Of a DNA stretch of 64,000 nt, positions 32,516 through 41,022 are shown one piece after another. The notes under the pieces were generated by a model. That model was not told the DNA's origin. It did not search any database and saw only the letters and a list, made by a program, of their open reading frames with translations. This stretch comes from GCA-003244245 sp050699635 (GTDB taxonomy: Bacteria > Actinomycetota > Actinomycetes > Mycobacteriales > Pseudonocardiaceae): the NCBI GenBank assembly GCA_050699635.1, contig JBOHFK010000004.1:49174-113173 (forward strand), in the 5' to 3' direction. Both the position numbers and the translations under genes were made by a program. Each line of letters begins with the position of its first letter. The stretch's first letter is position 1.

Positions 32516-33415
32516 TCACTCGCCGGCTGGGCGCAGCACCAGGATCGGACGGGCCTGGCCGTCACGCTCGGTGAGCAGCGCGATGGCCTCACCGCCCGCG
32601 CCGATCGCGGCATGCGTTCCGGTCAGCCCGACGGCCGGCAACGACCCACCATGAGCCAGGACCCGAGCCTGCTGGCCGTCCACGGCACGGTGCTCGAATG
32701 CCTGGGTCACGACCTCGTCGAGCCCGGCGCACAGATCCGGCCTGCTCGCCAGCTCGTCGAGGCTGCGGGCGGCCTCCAGACCGTAGGGACCCACCCGGGT
32801 GCGGCGCAGCGCGGTGAGGTGTCCCCCGACCCCCAGTCCGGCGCCGAGATCCCTGGCAAGCGCCCGGACGTAGGTGCCACCGCTGCACTCCACCAGCACG
32901 TCGAGGTCCGTCACGGTCTCGCCGCGGCGCAGGGCGAGTACCTCGAACCGGGACACCGTGACCGGACGGGGGCGCAACAGCGCCTGCTCGCCCGCGCGGG
33001 CGAGCACGTAGGCCCGCTTGCCGTCGATCTTGACGGCACTCACCGTACTGGGCACCTGATCGATGGCGCCGCGCAGACCGGCAATGCCAGCGAGGATCTC
33101 CTGCTCGTCCACGGCAGACGCGTCAGCGCCGCCGGTGGGCTCACCTTCGGCGTCATCGGTGCTGGTGGACCCACCGAGCCGGACCGTGGCCCGGTAAACC
33201 TTGGGTTCCAGCGGGAGGTGCCCGAGCAGCTTGGTGGCGCGCTGCACGCCGCAGACCAGCACGCCGGTGGCCATCGGGTCCAGGGTGCCGGCGTGCCCGA
33301 TCCGGCGGGTGCGCAATAGGCTGCGCAACCGGGAAATCACATCATGCGAGGTCATCCCGGCTGGTTTGTCCACCACTACGAGGCCGCCGAGGGCCAGTGT
33401 CGCCGCGGTACTCAT
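32516..33415 (-). CDS. truB: tRNA pseudouridine(55) synthase
   Basis: 299 residues. The catalytic Asp is in GHAGTLDPMATGVLV; KPAGMTSHDVISRLR and ECSGGTYVRALARDLG are further TruB blocks, with a C-terminal PUA-like part. It makes pseudouridine 55 in the tRNA T-loop. Its ATG (33415) overlaps the stop of the acyl-CoA dehydrogenase gene (ATGA), so its translation is coupled to that unrelated gene. Confidence 0.96.
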   Translation of the reverse strand: MSTAATLALGGLVVVDKPAGMTSHDVISRLRSLLRTRRIGHAGTLDPMATGVLVCGVQRATKLLGHLPLEPKVYRATVRLGGSTSTDDAEGEPTGGADASAVDEQEILAGIAGLRGAIDQVPSTVSAVKIDGKRAYVLARAGEQALLRPRPVTVSRFEVLALRRGETVTDLDVLVECSGGTYVRALARDLGAGLGVGGHLTALRRTRVGPYGLEAARSLDELASRPDLCAGLDEVVTQAFEHRAVDGQQARVLAHGGSLPAVGLTGTHAAIGAGGEAIALLTERDGQARPILVLRPAGE

Positions 33416-34698
33416 CTGTCCGCGGAATCGAACAAGGGCATTCCCAGGCAGCTCCGGCCGATCATGTCGTGCAGGGCCTCGGTGGTGGGGGCCATCGCCC
33501 GGGCGGCGAGCGCGTCGCGGAACAGCCGCTCCACGCCGAGCTCCTTGCGGAACGCGGCGCCGCCGCACAGCCGCAGCACCCCGTCGGCGACCTCCGCCGC
33601 CGCCTCCGCCGCAACAGCCTTGATTTCCAGCGTTCGAAGCGTGGCGTCGTCGCGCCCAGTGCTCAAAGCGGCCAGCGTATCGCGCAAGAATGCCCGGACC
33701 TCGTCAGTGCGCACGCGCAGCCGGGCGAATGCCGCCCGCGGGACCGGCAGCTCGGCCAACGTCTGGCCGAGATGCTGCAGCTTGGTGCGGGCGAGGTGGG
33801 CGCCGGCCTCGGCGACCAGCGCCTCCATGATGCCCAGCGACAGCGCCGCATTGAGGACCACGAAGTGCGGCAACGCGGTGGCCAATGCGATATCCAGACC
33901 CGCTCCGTCGTCCCCGAGCCGGGCACTCGCCGGGACCACCACGTCTACCCCGGAAACTGGGCTGGAGGCGTTACCGCGCAGACCCAGCCCGTCGAACTTG
34001 CCCGCCACCCGCAGTCCCTGGGCCTTGCTCGGCACCAGCCACAGTGTCATTCCACCTTGGGTCATTCCACCTTGGGTCATTCCACCTTGGGTCATTCCAC
34101 CTTGGGTCATTCCACCTTGGGTCATTCCACCTTGGGTCATTCCACCTTGGGTCATTCCACCTTGGGCCATCCCGCCAGCTCCGGCCAGCGGGCGGCTCGA
34201 CCAGACGTAACTGTCGGCCTGGCCGGCTGAGGTCACCCAGCTCTTGCGGGCGTCGAGTTGCACGGTGTCGCCCTCGCCGGCGGTTGCGGTGCCGAGTGGC
34301 GCCCAGAAGTGGCTCCGGGAGCCGACCTCGGAGAAGGCGAGGCTGCTCAGGTGGTCGCCCCGAGCGATCGCCCGGCGGACATCCTGCGGCCCGTGGGCTT
34401 CGATGACCGAGACTGCCGCGTAGTGCATCAGCACCACCATGGCCGTCGAGGCGCACCGGGCGCCCACCGACTCGATGACCTGCGCGGCCGCCGCGAGTGA
34501 TCCGCCACCGCCCCCTACCTGGGGTGCACTGATCAGGCCGAGCAGCCCGGCATCCCCGAGGGCCTGCACACTGTCCCGGGGGAAGGTCCCGTTTCGGTCG
34601 ATCTCCGCTGCCTGCGGCCCCACGGTGCGCTCGATAACGGCCGCGAGCACCGACTCATACCCCGTTGCTGTCGTCGGAAATTCCGGCGCCGAACCCAT
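33412..34698 (-). CDS. Acyl-CoA dehydrogenase-family flavoprotein with a coding minisatellite
   Basis: 428 residues. The N-terminal helical, middle beta and C-terminal helical domains of the family are recognisable: GDAGLLGLISAPQVGGGGGS, SSLAFSEVGSRSHFWAPLG, KSWVTSAGQADSYVWSS and LRLCGGAAFRKELGVERLFRDA (last split). The middle domain carries an in-frame 15-bp tandem repeat giving Gly-Gly-Met-Thr-Gln units (34051-34170) just before TLWLVPSKAQGLRV. The catalytic base is not certain. ATG 34698 has GGAGGAG. It sits between rbfA and truB, where nrnA and a MATE gene usually stand. Confidence 0.88.
   Translation of the reverse strand: MGSAPEFPTTATGYESVLAAVIERTVGPQAAEIDRNGTFPRDSVQALGDAGLLGLISAPQVGGGGGSLAAAAQVIESVGARCASTAMVVLMHYAAVSVIEAHGPQDVRRAIARGDHLSSLAFSEVGSRSHFWAPLGTATAGEGDTVQLDARKSWVTSAGQADSYVWSSRPLAGAGGMAQGGMTQGGMTQGGMTQGGMTQGGMTQGGMTQGGMTQGGMTLWLVPSKAQGLRVAGKFDGLGLRGNASSPVSGVDVVVPASARLGDDGAGLDIALATALPHFVVLNAALSLGIMEALVAEAGAHLARTKLQHLGQTLAELPVPRAAFARLRVRTDEVRAFLRDTLAALSTGRDDATLRTLEIKAVAAEAAAEVADGVLRLCGGAAFRKELGVERLFRDALAARAMAPTTEALHDMIGRSCLGMPLFDSADR
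34051..34170 (-). repeat. 15-bp coding minisatellite, eight units
   Basis: Eight exact-register units of TCCACCTTGGGTCAT (plus strand). Seven are identical and the last has one T-to-C change that turns Thr into Ala. On the coding strand this gives Met-Ala-Gln-Gly-Gly followed by seven Met-Thr-Gln-Gly-Gly units. Perfect identity implies recent expansion by slippage. Confidence 0.97.
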
Positions 34699-34715
34699 GA
34701 CACTCCTCCAGTTTC

Positions 34716-34799
34716 AAAGGGCTGCACTACTACGACAAGCATCCATATCGCTGTCCGAAAGGGCTTACCGACAACGATAAGCATCCATGTCGCTGGCCA
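34716..34799. repeat. 42-bp direct repeat upstream of the acyl-CoA dehydrogenase gene
   Basis: Two 42-bp units (34716-34757, 34758-34799) share AAAGGGCT and AAGCATCCATRTCGCTG; within each, CGAYA...TRTCG forms an imperfect palindrome. They lie in the 118-bp rbfA/dehydrogenase gap. Two spaced operator sites are plausible. Confidence 0.6.
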
Positions 34800-34816
34800 G
34801 ACTCGGGCGCGTTGCC

Positions 34817-35251
34817 TCACAACTCCGCTTGGCGGTACGGGTCGGGCTCGCCGGCGGGCGAGGCACCCGCCGCGATGCGGGCCACCTCGGCGTCAGAGTC
34901 GTGGGCCCGAGCGAGCAATTCGTCCATGCGGCGAACCCCGTCCGGGACCTCGTCGCAGCGAAAAGTCAGGGTGGGGGTGAACCGGACACCGGTTCCACGG
35001 CCGACCAGGGACCGCAACACACCGGTGGCGCTGGCCAGCGCGGCTGCTGCTCCGGCGGTGTCCGGCGGGGTGTCGACGGTCTCGCCGAGCACGGTGTAAT
35101 AGATCGTCGCCTCCCGAAGGTCCCCGGTGACTTTCGCGTCGGTGATCGTCACCATCGTCAGCCGGGGGTCCTTGATCTCGTGCTCCAAGCCGGAGGCGAC
35201 GATCTGGGCGATCCGTTTGGCGAGCCGGCGGGCCCGTGCTGGGTCGGCCAT
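34817..35251 (-). CDS. rbfA: Ribosome-binding factor A
   Basis: 144 residues, single KH-type domain: ADPARARRLAKRIAQIVASG, LTMVTITDAKVTGDLREATI and a LARAHDSDAEVARIA tail. It matures the 5' end of 16S rRNA. ATG 35251 has GAGGAG upstream. It belongs to the nusA-infB superoperon, downstream of the DUF503 gene. Confidence 0.95.
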   Translation of the reverse strand: MADPARARRLAKRIAQIVASGLEHEIKDPRLTMVTITDAKVTGDLREATIYYTVLGETVDTPPDTAGAAAALASATGVLRSLVGRGTGVRFTPTLTFRCDEVPDGVRRMDELLARAHDSDAEVARIAAGASPAGEPDPYRQAEL

Positions 35252-35309
35252 CGGAGGTTCTCCTCGAATGTCGGGACGGTGCTGGGGCGAAACCTCGACC
35301 ACCCCCACG

Positions 35310-35606
35310 CTAGTCGTCGTCTGGACCGAGCGTCCGGTGGCGGGCGGCCAGCAGTTGCAGCTCTGGTCGGCCGGCCACGAGCCGCTCGCATGCCTCCAGC
35401 ACATCGCGCACGTGAGCCCCGTCGGCCGCAACGGCGGCCACCCCGATCAGGGCCCGGCGGTGCAGGTCCAGGTGCCCGGCCTCGGCAGCCGCGACGTCGA
35501 AGCGCTTGCGGAGCTCAGCGATCACCGGTCGGACCAGGGATCGCTTCTGCTTCAGCGAGTGGACGTCACCGAGGAGGACGTCCAGCTCTACCGCACCGAC
35601 GTACAC
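35310..35606 (-). CDS. DUF503 protein (YlxP-like)
   Basis: 98 residues from the GTG at 35606, where the family consensus starts (YVGAVELDVLLGDVHSLKQK); an ATG at 35645 would add 13 residues. RSLVRPVIAELRKRFDVAAAEAGH is the second family block. Small ferredoxin-like proteins of this family lie between infB and rbfA in many bacteria and are thought to have ribosome-related roles. A strong hairpin precedes it (35647-35689). Confidence 0.88.
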   Translation of the reverse strand: MYVGAVELDVLLGDVHSLKQKRSLVRPVIAELRKRFDVAAAEAGHLDLHRRALIGVAAVAADGAHVRDVLEACERLVAGRPELQLLAARHRTLGPDDD

Positions 35607-35646
35607 CGCACACCACCGTGGTTGGTAGCTGTTGGAAACCGCCATC

Positions 35647-35689
35647 GCGGTGGGGTTGGTAACCGGTCAAGCGTCACCAACCCCACCGC
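35647..35689 (-). terminator. Strong hairpin between infB and the DUF503 gene
   Basis: Perfect 14-bp GC-rich inverted repeat, GCGGTGGGGTTGGT (35647-35660) and ACCAACCCCACCGC (35676-35689), 15-base loop, filling the interval after the infB stop. It lacks a T-tract. It may act as an attenuator, processing site or terminator that lowers expression of DUF503-rbfA. Confidence 0.55.
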
Positions 35690-35696
35690 TGTGGGG

Positions 35697-38600
35697 TCAG
35701 GCGCGGGGCTTCTCGCGCAACTCGTAGGTCTCGACCTCATCGCCGACCCGCAGGTCGTGGTACGACGAGAGGGTGAGGCCGCACTCGAAGCCCTCGCGAA
35801 CCGATGAGGCGTCATCCTTGAACCGGCGCAGTGACGACACCGTGAAGTCCTCGCGGACGACCACATTGTCGCGCAGCAGCCGGGCCTTGGCGTTGCGCCG
35901 GATCTCCCCGGCGGTAACCATGCAGCCGGCGATGGTGCCGACCTTGGAGGACCGGAACACCTCGCGGACCTCGGCGCGGCCCAGCGAGACCTCCTCGTAC
36001 TCCGGCTTCAGCATGCCCTTGAGAGCCTGCTCGATATCATCGATCGCCTGGTAGATCACCGAGTAGTACCGGATCTCCACGCCCTCGCGGTTGGCCAGCG
36101 CGGTGGCCTTACCGTCGGCCCGGACGTTGAACCCGAGCACGATGGTGTTGTCTGCGATGGCGAGGTTGATATCGCTCTCGGTGATTCCACCGACGCCGCG
36201 GGAGATGACCCGCAGCTCCACCTCATCGCCCACATCGATCTTCAGCAGCGCATCCTCCAGCGCCTCGACGGTGCCGGAGTTGTCGCCCTTGAGGATCAGG
36301 TTGAGCTCGCTGGTCTCCTTGAGTGCGGCGTCCAGATCCTCCAGGCTGACCCGGCGGCGCCGGGTGGCAAGATCGGCGTTGCGTTCCCGGGTGCGCCTGC
36401 GGTCGGCGATCTGCCGGGCGATGCGGTCCTCGTCGACAACGAGGAAGTTGTCGCCCGCGCCTGGCACCGAAGTGAACCCGTGGACCTGTACCGGTCGTGA
36501 GGGCAGCGCCTCGATGACATCGTCGCCGTGTTCGTCGACCATCCGGCGGACCCGCCCGTAGGCATCGCCGGCGACCACCGAGTCGCCGACCCGCAGCGTG
36601 CCGCGCTGCACCAGCACCGTGGCCACCGGACCGCGACCGCGATCCAGGTGCGCCTCGATCGCCACGCCCTGGGCATCCATCTCCGGGTTGGCCCGCAGGT
36701 CCAGCGAGGGATTGGCATCCGCGGTGAGCAGGATCGCCTCGAGCAGCGAGTCGATGTTGGTGCCCTCCTTGGCGGAGATGTCGACGAACATGGTGTCGCC
36801 GCCGTACTCCTCGGGCACCAGCCCGTACTCGGTGAGCTGGCCGCGGATCCGGGTCGGGTCCGCGTTCTCCTTGTCAATTTTGTTCACAGCAACCACGACC
36901 GGCACCCCAGCCGCCTTCGCGTGATTGATCGCCTCAACCGTTTGCGGCATGACGCCGTCGTCGGCGGCGACCACCAGCACCGCGATGTCGGTCGACTTCG
37001 CACCGCGGGCCCGCATGGCGGTGAACGCCTCGTGGCCCGGGGTGTCGATGAAGGTGATCAGTCGCTCCACGCCGTCCAGTTCGGTGGCGATCTGGTAGGC
37101 ACCGATGTGCTGGGTGATCCCACCGGCCTCCCCGCCCATCACGTTTGCCTTACGGATGGTGTCAAGCAGGCGGGTCTTGCCGTGGTCGACGTGGCCCATC
37201 ACGGTGACCACTGGCGGGCGGGACTCCAGGTCGTCCTCACCACCGGAATCCTCGCCGTAGGATAGGTCGAACGACTCCAGCAACTCCCGGTCCTCGTCCT
37301 CGGGACTGACGACCAGGATCCGGTAGTTCATCTCCTGGCCGAGCAGCTCGAGCACGTCGTCGGACACGGACTGGGTCGCGGTCACCATCTCACCCAGGTG
37401 GAACAACGCCTGGACCAGCGCAGCCGGGTTGGCGTCGATCTTCTCGGCGAAATCCGTGAGCGAGGAGCCGCGACGCAGCCGGACGGTCTCGCCAGTGCCG
37501 CGCGGCAGGCGGACGCCGCCGACCGACGGCGCCTGCATGTTGTCGAATTCCTGGCGCTTCTGCCGCTTGGATTTACGGCCCTTGCGCGCGGGACCGCCAG
37601 GTCGTCCGAACGCACCGGCCGCCCCGCCCCGGCCACGGCCGCCACCACCGGGACGCGCCGCGCCACCTCGGAATCCGCCGCCAGCGGGAGCACCGCCGCC
37701 AGCGGGACCGCCGGGAGCACCTCCGCCGCGGAAACCACCTCCGCCGCCGCCGCCGCTACCACCACCGCGGCCACCGGGACCGCGAGCGCCACCCGGACCA
37801 CCCGGGCCACCGGGACTGCCAGGTCCGCCGCGCCCGCCCTCACCAGGACCAGTCCGCGCCGGCCGGCCGGACGCCGATCCTGGGCCGGGCGGCCGGGGGG
37901 GCATCATGCCGGGATTCGGCCGCGGTCCGCCGCCGCCAGGCGAGCCGGTGCGGCCAGAGCTGGGACGGCTGGTTCCGCCCGGTCGCGGAGGCATGTTGCT
38001 AGGCCCGGCTGGGCTTGCCGGTGGGCTGGGCCGCTGGCCCGGCGAACGCGGCGGCGCAGTACTGCCCACACCGAATGGATTGTTACCAACCCGCGGCGAG
38101 CGTGGACCCGGCTTCGGACCCCGGGGGCGAGGCGCTCCGGGCGAACCACCCTCGTCAGGCCGCGGACCTGGGCGGTGTTCGGTCGATGGACGCGGTGACG
38201 CCACCCGATGCTCCGCCGCGGGACGCTGCGGCTGGTTTGCAGCGGGCGCAGTCGGCTGGGATTGGGTCGTCAGGGGTGGGGTCGTTGGGGGTGGGGTCGT
38301 TGCAGGCGGGTTCACCGCGGGTGGACGGGATACCGGTTCACCGACGGCGGGACGCTCCGGCGGCGCTACCCGACGCTCTACCGGCGCGGGGCGCTGTGGA
38401 ATCCCCAGCGGAGTGACTCCGGGGACTCCCGGAGCGGCATTATCCGGCGCAGGTTCTGGTCGACGGGTGGGCGACGGCCCCGGGCCAGGTTTGGCGGTAG
38501 CCCCTCCCATGGGGGGGTACCTGCCGGCGGCACCGCCGTTGCTCGCGCGGCCGCTGCCGGACGCGCCGTTCGCGGCTGAGGCCTTGCCTGCGCCCGAGGG

Positions 38601-38753
38601 AAACGAGTCGCGAAGCTTGCGCGCGACCGGTGCCTCCACCGTTGAGGAGGCAGACTTCACATACTCACCGAGGTCGGCGAGTTTCTTCAGTACGTCTTTG
38701 CTGGTGACACCGAGCTCCTTCGCGAGCTCGTGCACGCGGGCCTTGCCTGCCAC
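35697..38753 (-). CDS. infB: Translation initiation factor IF-2
   Basis: 1018 residues. GTG 38753 with GAGGAG starts at AGKARVHELAKELGVTSKDVL (IF2 N-terminal domain). A 350-residue Pro/Gly/Arg-rich low-complexity linker follows, long even for actinobacteria. Then come the second N domain, the GTPase with G1 GHVDHGKTRLLD, G3 DTPGH and G4 NKID, and domains II-IV. It positions initiator tRNA on the 30S subunit. It is in the nusA-ylxR-infB operon. Confidence 0.97.
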   Translation of the reverse strand: MAGKARVHELAKELGVTSKDVLKKLADLGEYVKSASSTVEAPVARKLRDSFPSGAGKASAANGASGSGRASNGGAAGRYPPMGGATAKPGPGPSPTRRPEPAPDNAAPGVPGVTPLGIPQRPAPVERRVAPPERPAVGEPVSRPPAVNPPATTPPPTTPPLTTQSQPTAPAANQPQRPAAEHRVASPRPSTEHRPGPRPDEGGSPGAPRPRGPKPGPRSPRVGNNPFGVGSTAPPRSPGQRPSPPASPAGPSNMPPRPGGTSRPSSGRTGSPGGGGPRPNPGMMPPRPPGPGSASGRPARTGPGEGGRGGPGSPGGPGGPGGARGPGGRGGGSGGGGGGGFRGGGAPGGPAGGGAPAGGGFRGGAARPGGGGRGRGGAAGAFGRPGGPARKGRKSKRQKRQEFDNMQAPSVGGVRLPRGTGETVRLRRGSSLTDFAEKIDANPAALVQALFHLGEMVTATQSVSDDVLELLGQEMNYRILVVSPEDEDRELLESFDLSYGEDSGGEDDLESRPPVVTVMGHVDHGKTRLLDTIRKANVMGGEAGGITQHIGAYQIATELDGVERLITFIDTPGHEAFTAMRARGAKSTDIAVLVVAADDGVMPQTVEAINHAKAAGVPVVVAVNKIDKENADPTRIRGQLTEYGLVPEEYGGDTMFVDISAKEGTNIDSLLEAILLTADANPSLDLRANPEMDAQGVAIEAHLDRGRGPVATVLVQRGTLRVGDSVVAGDAYGRVRRMVDEHGDDVIEALPSRPVQVHGFTSVPGAGDNFLVVDEDRIARQIADRRRTRERNADLATRRRRVSLEDLDAALKETSELNLILKGDNSGTVEALEDALLKIDVGDEVELRVISRGVGGITESDINLAIADNTIVLGFNVRADGKATALANREGVEIRYYSVIYQAIDDIEQALKGMLKPEYEEVSLGRAEVREVFRSSKVGTIAGCMVTAGEIRRNAKARLLRDNVVVREDFTVSSLRRFKDDASSVREGFECGLTLSSYHDLRVGDEVETYELREKPRA

Positions 38754-38963
38754 TGCTCTCCTCACTGATGGAGCCGACGGCAATCCCGCTCGACCCCGTT
38801 ACTAGTGCATGTCCATCGCTGTCAGTGCTTCACGACTGCGGGTACATTTCGGAATCGACCTGCTCTCTGCGTTGACCACGTGCCGGGGCGGTCCCAGCGC
38901 GCATATGTTCCAGCCCGGGTAGGTCCTCGGCTCGCCGAGGACCTGATGCCGTCTCCGCACTGC

Positions 38964-39275
38964 TTATGTGAGAAAGGTATGGACCGCGACGGTGTCGAGC
39001 TCCCCCGCGAAGCGCAGTGCCCGCGAGAACGCCCGGCGCCGCTCGGCCAAGCGCAAACACCCGAGATCGGGATGCAGCCACGCGCCCCGACCGGGATGCC
39101 GACGCCGCGGGTCCGGGACCAGAGTCCCGTCCACCACCACCACACGCAGCAATCCGGAAGCCGCCGTCCTGGTCCGGCAACCTACGCAGGTCCGGACTGG
39201 TCCGGCGGGCCGCTCAAGGCGGCTCCGGACCTCATCCGGGCAGGCGTAGACCGTCCCCCGACGGCGGGCCATCAT
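38964..39275 (-). CDS. ylxR: YlxR (DUF448) RNA-binding protein
   Basis: 103 residues. GPVRTCVGCRTRTAASGLLR and GRGAWLHPDLGCLRLAERRRAF are the defining YlxR blocks. ATG 39275 (or 39272) lies 5-8 bp after the nusA stop. About 210 bp without a recognised feature separate it from infB. YlxR has been linked to RNase P and to expression of translation genes in other bacteria. Confidence 0.93.
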   Translation of the reverse strand: MMARRRGTVYACPDEVRSRLERPAGPVRTCVGCRTRTAASGLLRVVVVDGTLVPDPRRRHPGRGAWLHPDLGCLRLAERRRAFSRALRFAGELDTVAVHTFLT

Positions 39276-39279
39276 GATT

Positions 39280-40326
39280 CTAGCGCGTCGGTGCAGCGGG
39301 CGGAGAACCGGCATTGGTCACTGGCATCTCAGCCCGCGGCGGGGATGCCATCGGGTTCGCGTCACTTCGGATGTCGATCTTCCATCCGGTCAGCCGAGCG
39401 GCAAGTCTGGCGTTCTGCCCCTCTTTGCCGATCGCCAGCGACAGCTGGAAATCGGGAACGACCACCCGGGCCGTCTTCGCCCGGGCATCGATGACCTGAA
39501 CCGATATCACCTTTGACGGGGACAGCGCATTTCCCACGAATGTCGCGGGATCGTCGGAGTAGTCGATGATGTCGATCTTCTCGCCACCCAGCTCGCTCAT
39601 CACGTTGCGCACCCGCTGGCCCATCGGTCCGATACACGCGCCCTTGGCGTTGACCCCCGGGACGGTCGAGCGGACCGCGATCTTCGATCGATGTCCCGCC
39701 TCCCTGGCCACGGCAGGGATCTCCACGGTGCCGTCGGCGATCTCGGGAACCTCCAGGGCGAACAGCCGGCGGACCAGATTGGGGTGCGTCCGGGACAGCG
39801 TGATCTGCGGTCCACGCATTCCGCGTGAGACGCCCACCACGTAGCACTTGATCCGCTCGCCGTGCCGGTAGGTTTCCCGGGCCGCCTGCTCCACCGGTGG
39901 GATCACACCTTCGGTCTCACCGATCAGGACCACCACCACCCCACGGGCATTCGCCCTGGCATCGCGTTGCACGACACCGGCCACGATTTCACCCTCCTTG
40001 GCCGAGAACTCGCCGAAGGTGCGCTCGTGCTCGGCGTCGCGCAGCCGTTGCAGGATGACCTGACGGGCCGTGGTGGCCGCGATCCGGCCGAACCCCACCG
40101 GGGTGTCGTCCCACTCCCGAACGACGGTGCCAGCAGCGTCCAGCTCTTGGGCCAGCACCCGGACCAGACCGGTCTTGCGGTCGATGTCGATGCGCACATC
40201 CGGTTGGTGGCCGTCGGTGTGCTTGTACGCCGTGAGCAGCGCCGTCTCGATGGCCTCGAGAACCGTCTCGAACGAGACGTCCTTGTCTCGCTCAATAGCC
40301 CGCAACGCGGCGATATCGACGTTCAC
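39280..40326 (-). CDS. nusA: Transcription termination/antitermination factor NusA
   Basis: 348 residues, the short actinobacterial form without C-terminal acidic repeats. It has the N-terminal RNA-polymerase-binding domain (NVDIAALRAIERDKDVSFET), an S1 domain (GEIVAGVVQRDARANARGVV) and two KH domains (KGACIGPMGQRVRNVMSELG; LAIGKEGQNARLAARLTGW). GTG 40326 has GGAGG and overlaps the rimP stop by 4 bp. Confidence 0.97.
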   Translation of the reverse strand: MNVDIAALRAIERDKDVSFETVLEAIETALLTAYKHTDGHQPDVRIDIDRKTGLVRVLAQELDAAGTVVREWDDTPVGFGRIAATTARQVILQRLRDAEHERTFGEFSAKEGEIVAGVVQRDARANARGVVVVLIGETEGVIPPVEQAARETYRHGERIKCYVVGVSRGMRGPQITLSRTHPNLVRRLFALEVPEIADGTVEIPAVAREAGHRSKIAVRSTVPGVNAKGACIGPMGQRVRNVMSELGGEKIDIIDYSDDPATFVGNALSPSKVISVQVIDARAKTARVVVPDFQLSLAIGKEGQNARLAARLTGWKIDIRSDANPMASPPRAEMPVTNAGSPPAAPTR

Positions 40327-40847
40327 CGTTCCTCCAAGTCATGCCGCTGCGCGCCATCGAGCGCGGCTAGCTCCGCGGCGGGCGGCGGGCGGAATTCCAC
40401 TTCCACCACCGCACGGCGCAGCTCCGTATAAAGCACCCGACGCAGCGCCCCCGACGCCAGCAGCGTGACGCCTTCGTCGTCGCAGTCACCGATCCGGCCG
40501 ACCAGCTCTCCACCGTCCACCAGTGCGGTGCGGACCAGTCGCTGGCGGTTGCGCCGCCAGTGCCGCGGGTGAGTCAGCGGCCGACCCACTCCGGGCGATG
40601 TGACCTCGAGCTGGTAGGGCCCGGCGATCAGCTCATCGCGCTCGTCCAGGGCCAGCGAGACCGCGCGACTCACCGTCGTGATGTCATCCAGCCCAACGCC
40701 AGTGTCCGAGTCGATGATCACCCGAAGCAACCGGCGCTGACCCGCACGCACCTCCTCGAGGTTCTCGAGGTCGAACCCGGTGGCGTCTACCGCGTCCCGT
40801 ACCGCCGACTCGATCGCGGAGTCGGGCTTGGCGGGCTGCGCGCTCAC
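40323..40847 (-). CDS. rimP: Ribosome maturation factor RimP
   Basis: 174 residues. ESAVRDAVDATGFDLENLEE, RLLRVIIDSDTGVGLDDIT and LEVTSPGVGRPLTHPRHW are the RimP N-domain motifs; an SH3-like C-terminal part follows. It assists 30S assembly. GTG 40847 with TCAGGAGG nine bases upstream is the clear start. It is the first gene of the rimP-nusA-ylxR-infB run; the promoter lies in 40848-41022, shared with the divergent lipoprotein gene. Confidence 0.95.
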   Translation of the reverse strand: MSAQPAKPDSAIESAVRDAVDATGFDLENLEEVRAGQRRLLRVIIDSDTGVGLDDITTVSRAVSLALDERDELIAGPYQLEVTSPGVGRPLTHPRHWRRNRQRLVRTALVDGGELVGRIGDCDDEGVTLLASGALRRVLYTELRRAVVEVEFRPPPAAELAALDGAQRHDLEER

Positions 40848-41022
40848 CGTGGCCTCCTGAGGTACGAAGTCCTGCCTGTTGACGATGTGGCGATACGGGC
40901 GGCAAGTCAGCGGCGCGCCCGATCGGATCACCTAGGGTATCGCGTCGCGAGAACAACCCGCGCCAAGTGGATCACGGTGCTGCGCCCGCCACACACAGTA
41001 GGGCCTGGCAGGATCGGCCACT

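Noticed and set aside
34051..34170. CRISPR-like array
   Set aside because: Units are contiguous 15-mers with no spacers, and the repeat is in frame within a coding region.
37560..38560. Collagen-like Gly/Pro-rich stretch as a separate gene
   Set aside because: It is the low-complexity linker of IF-2, continuous with the conserved N-terminal and GTPase domains.
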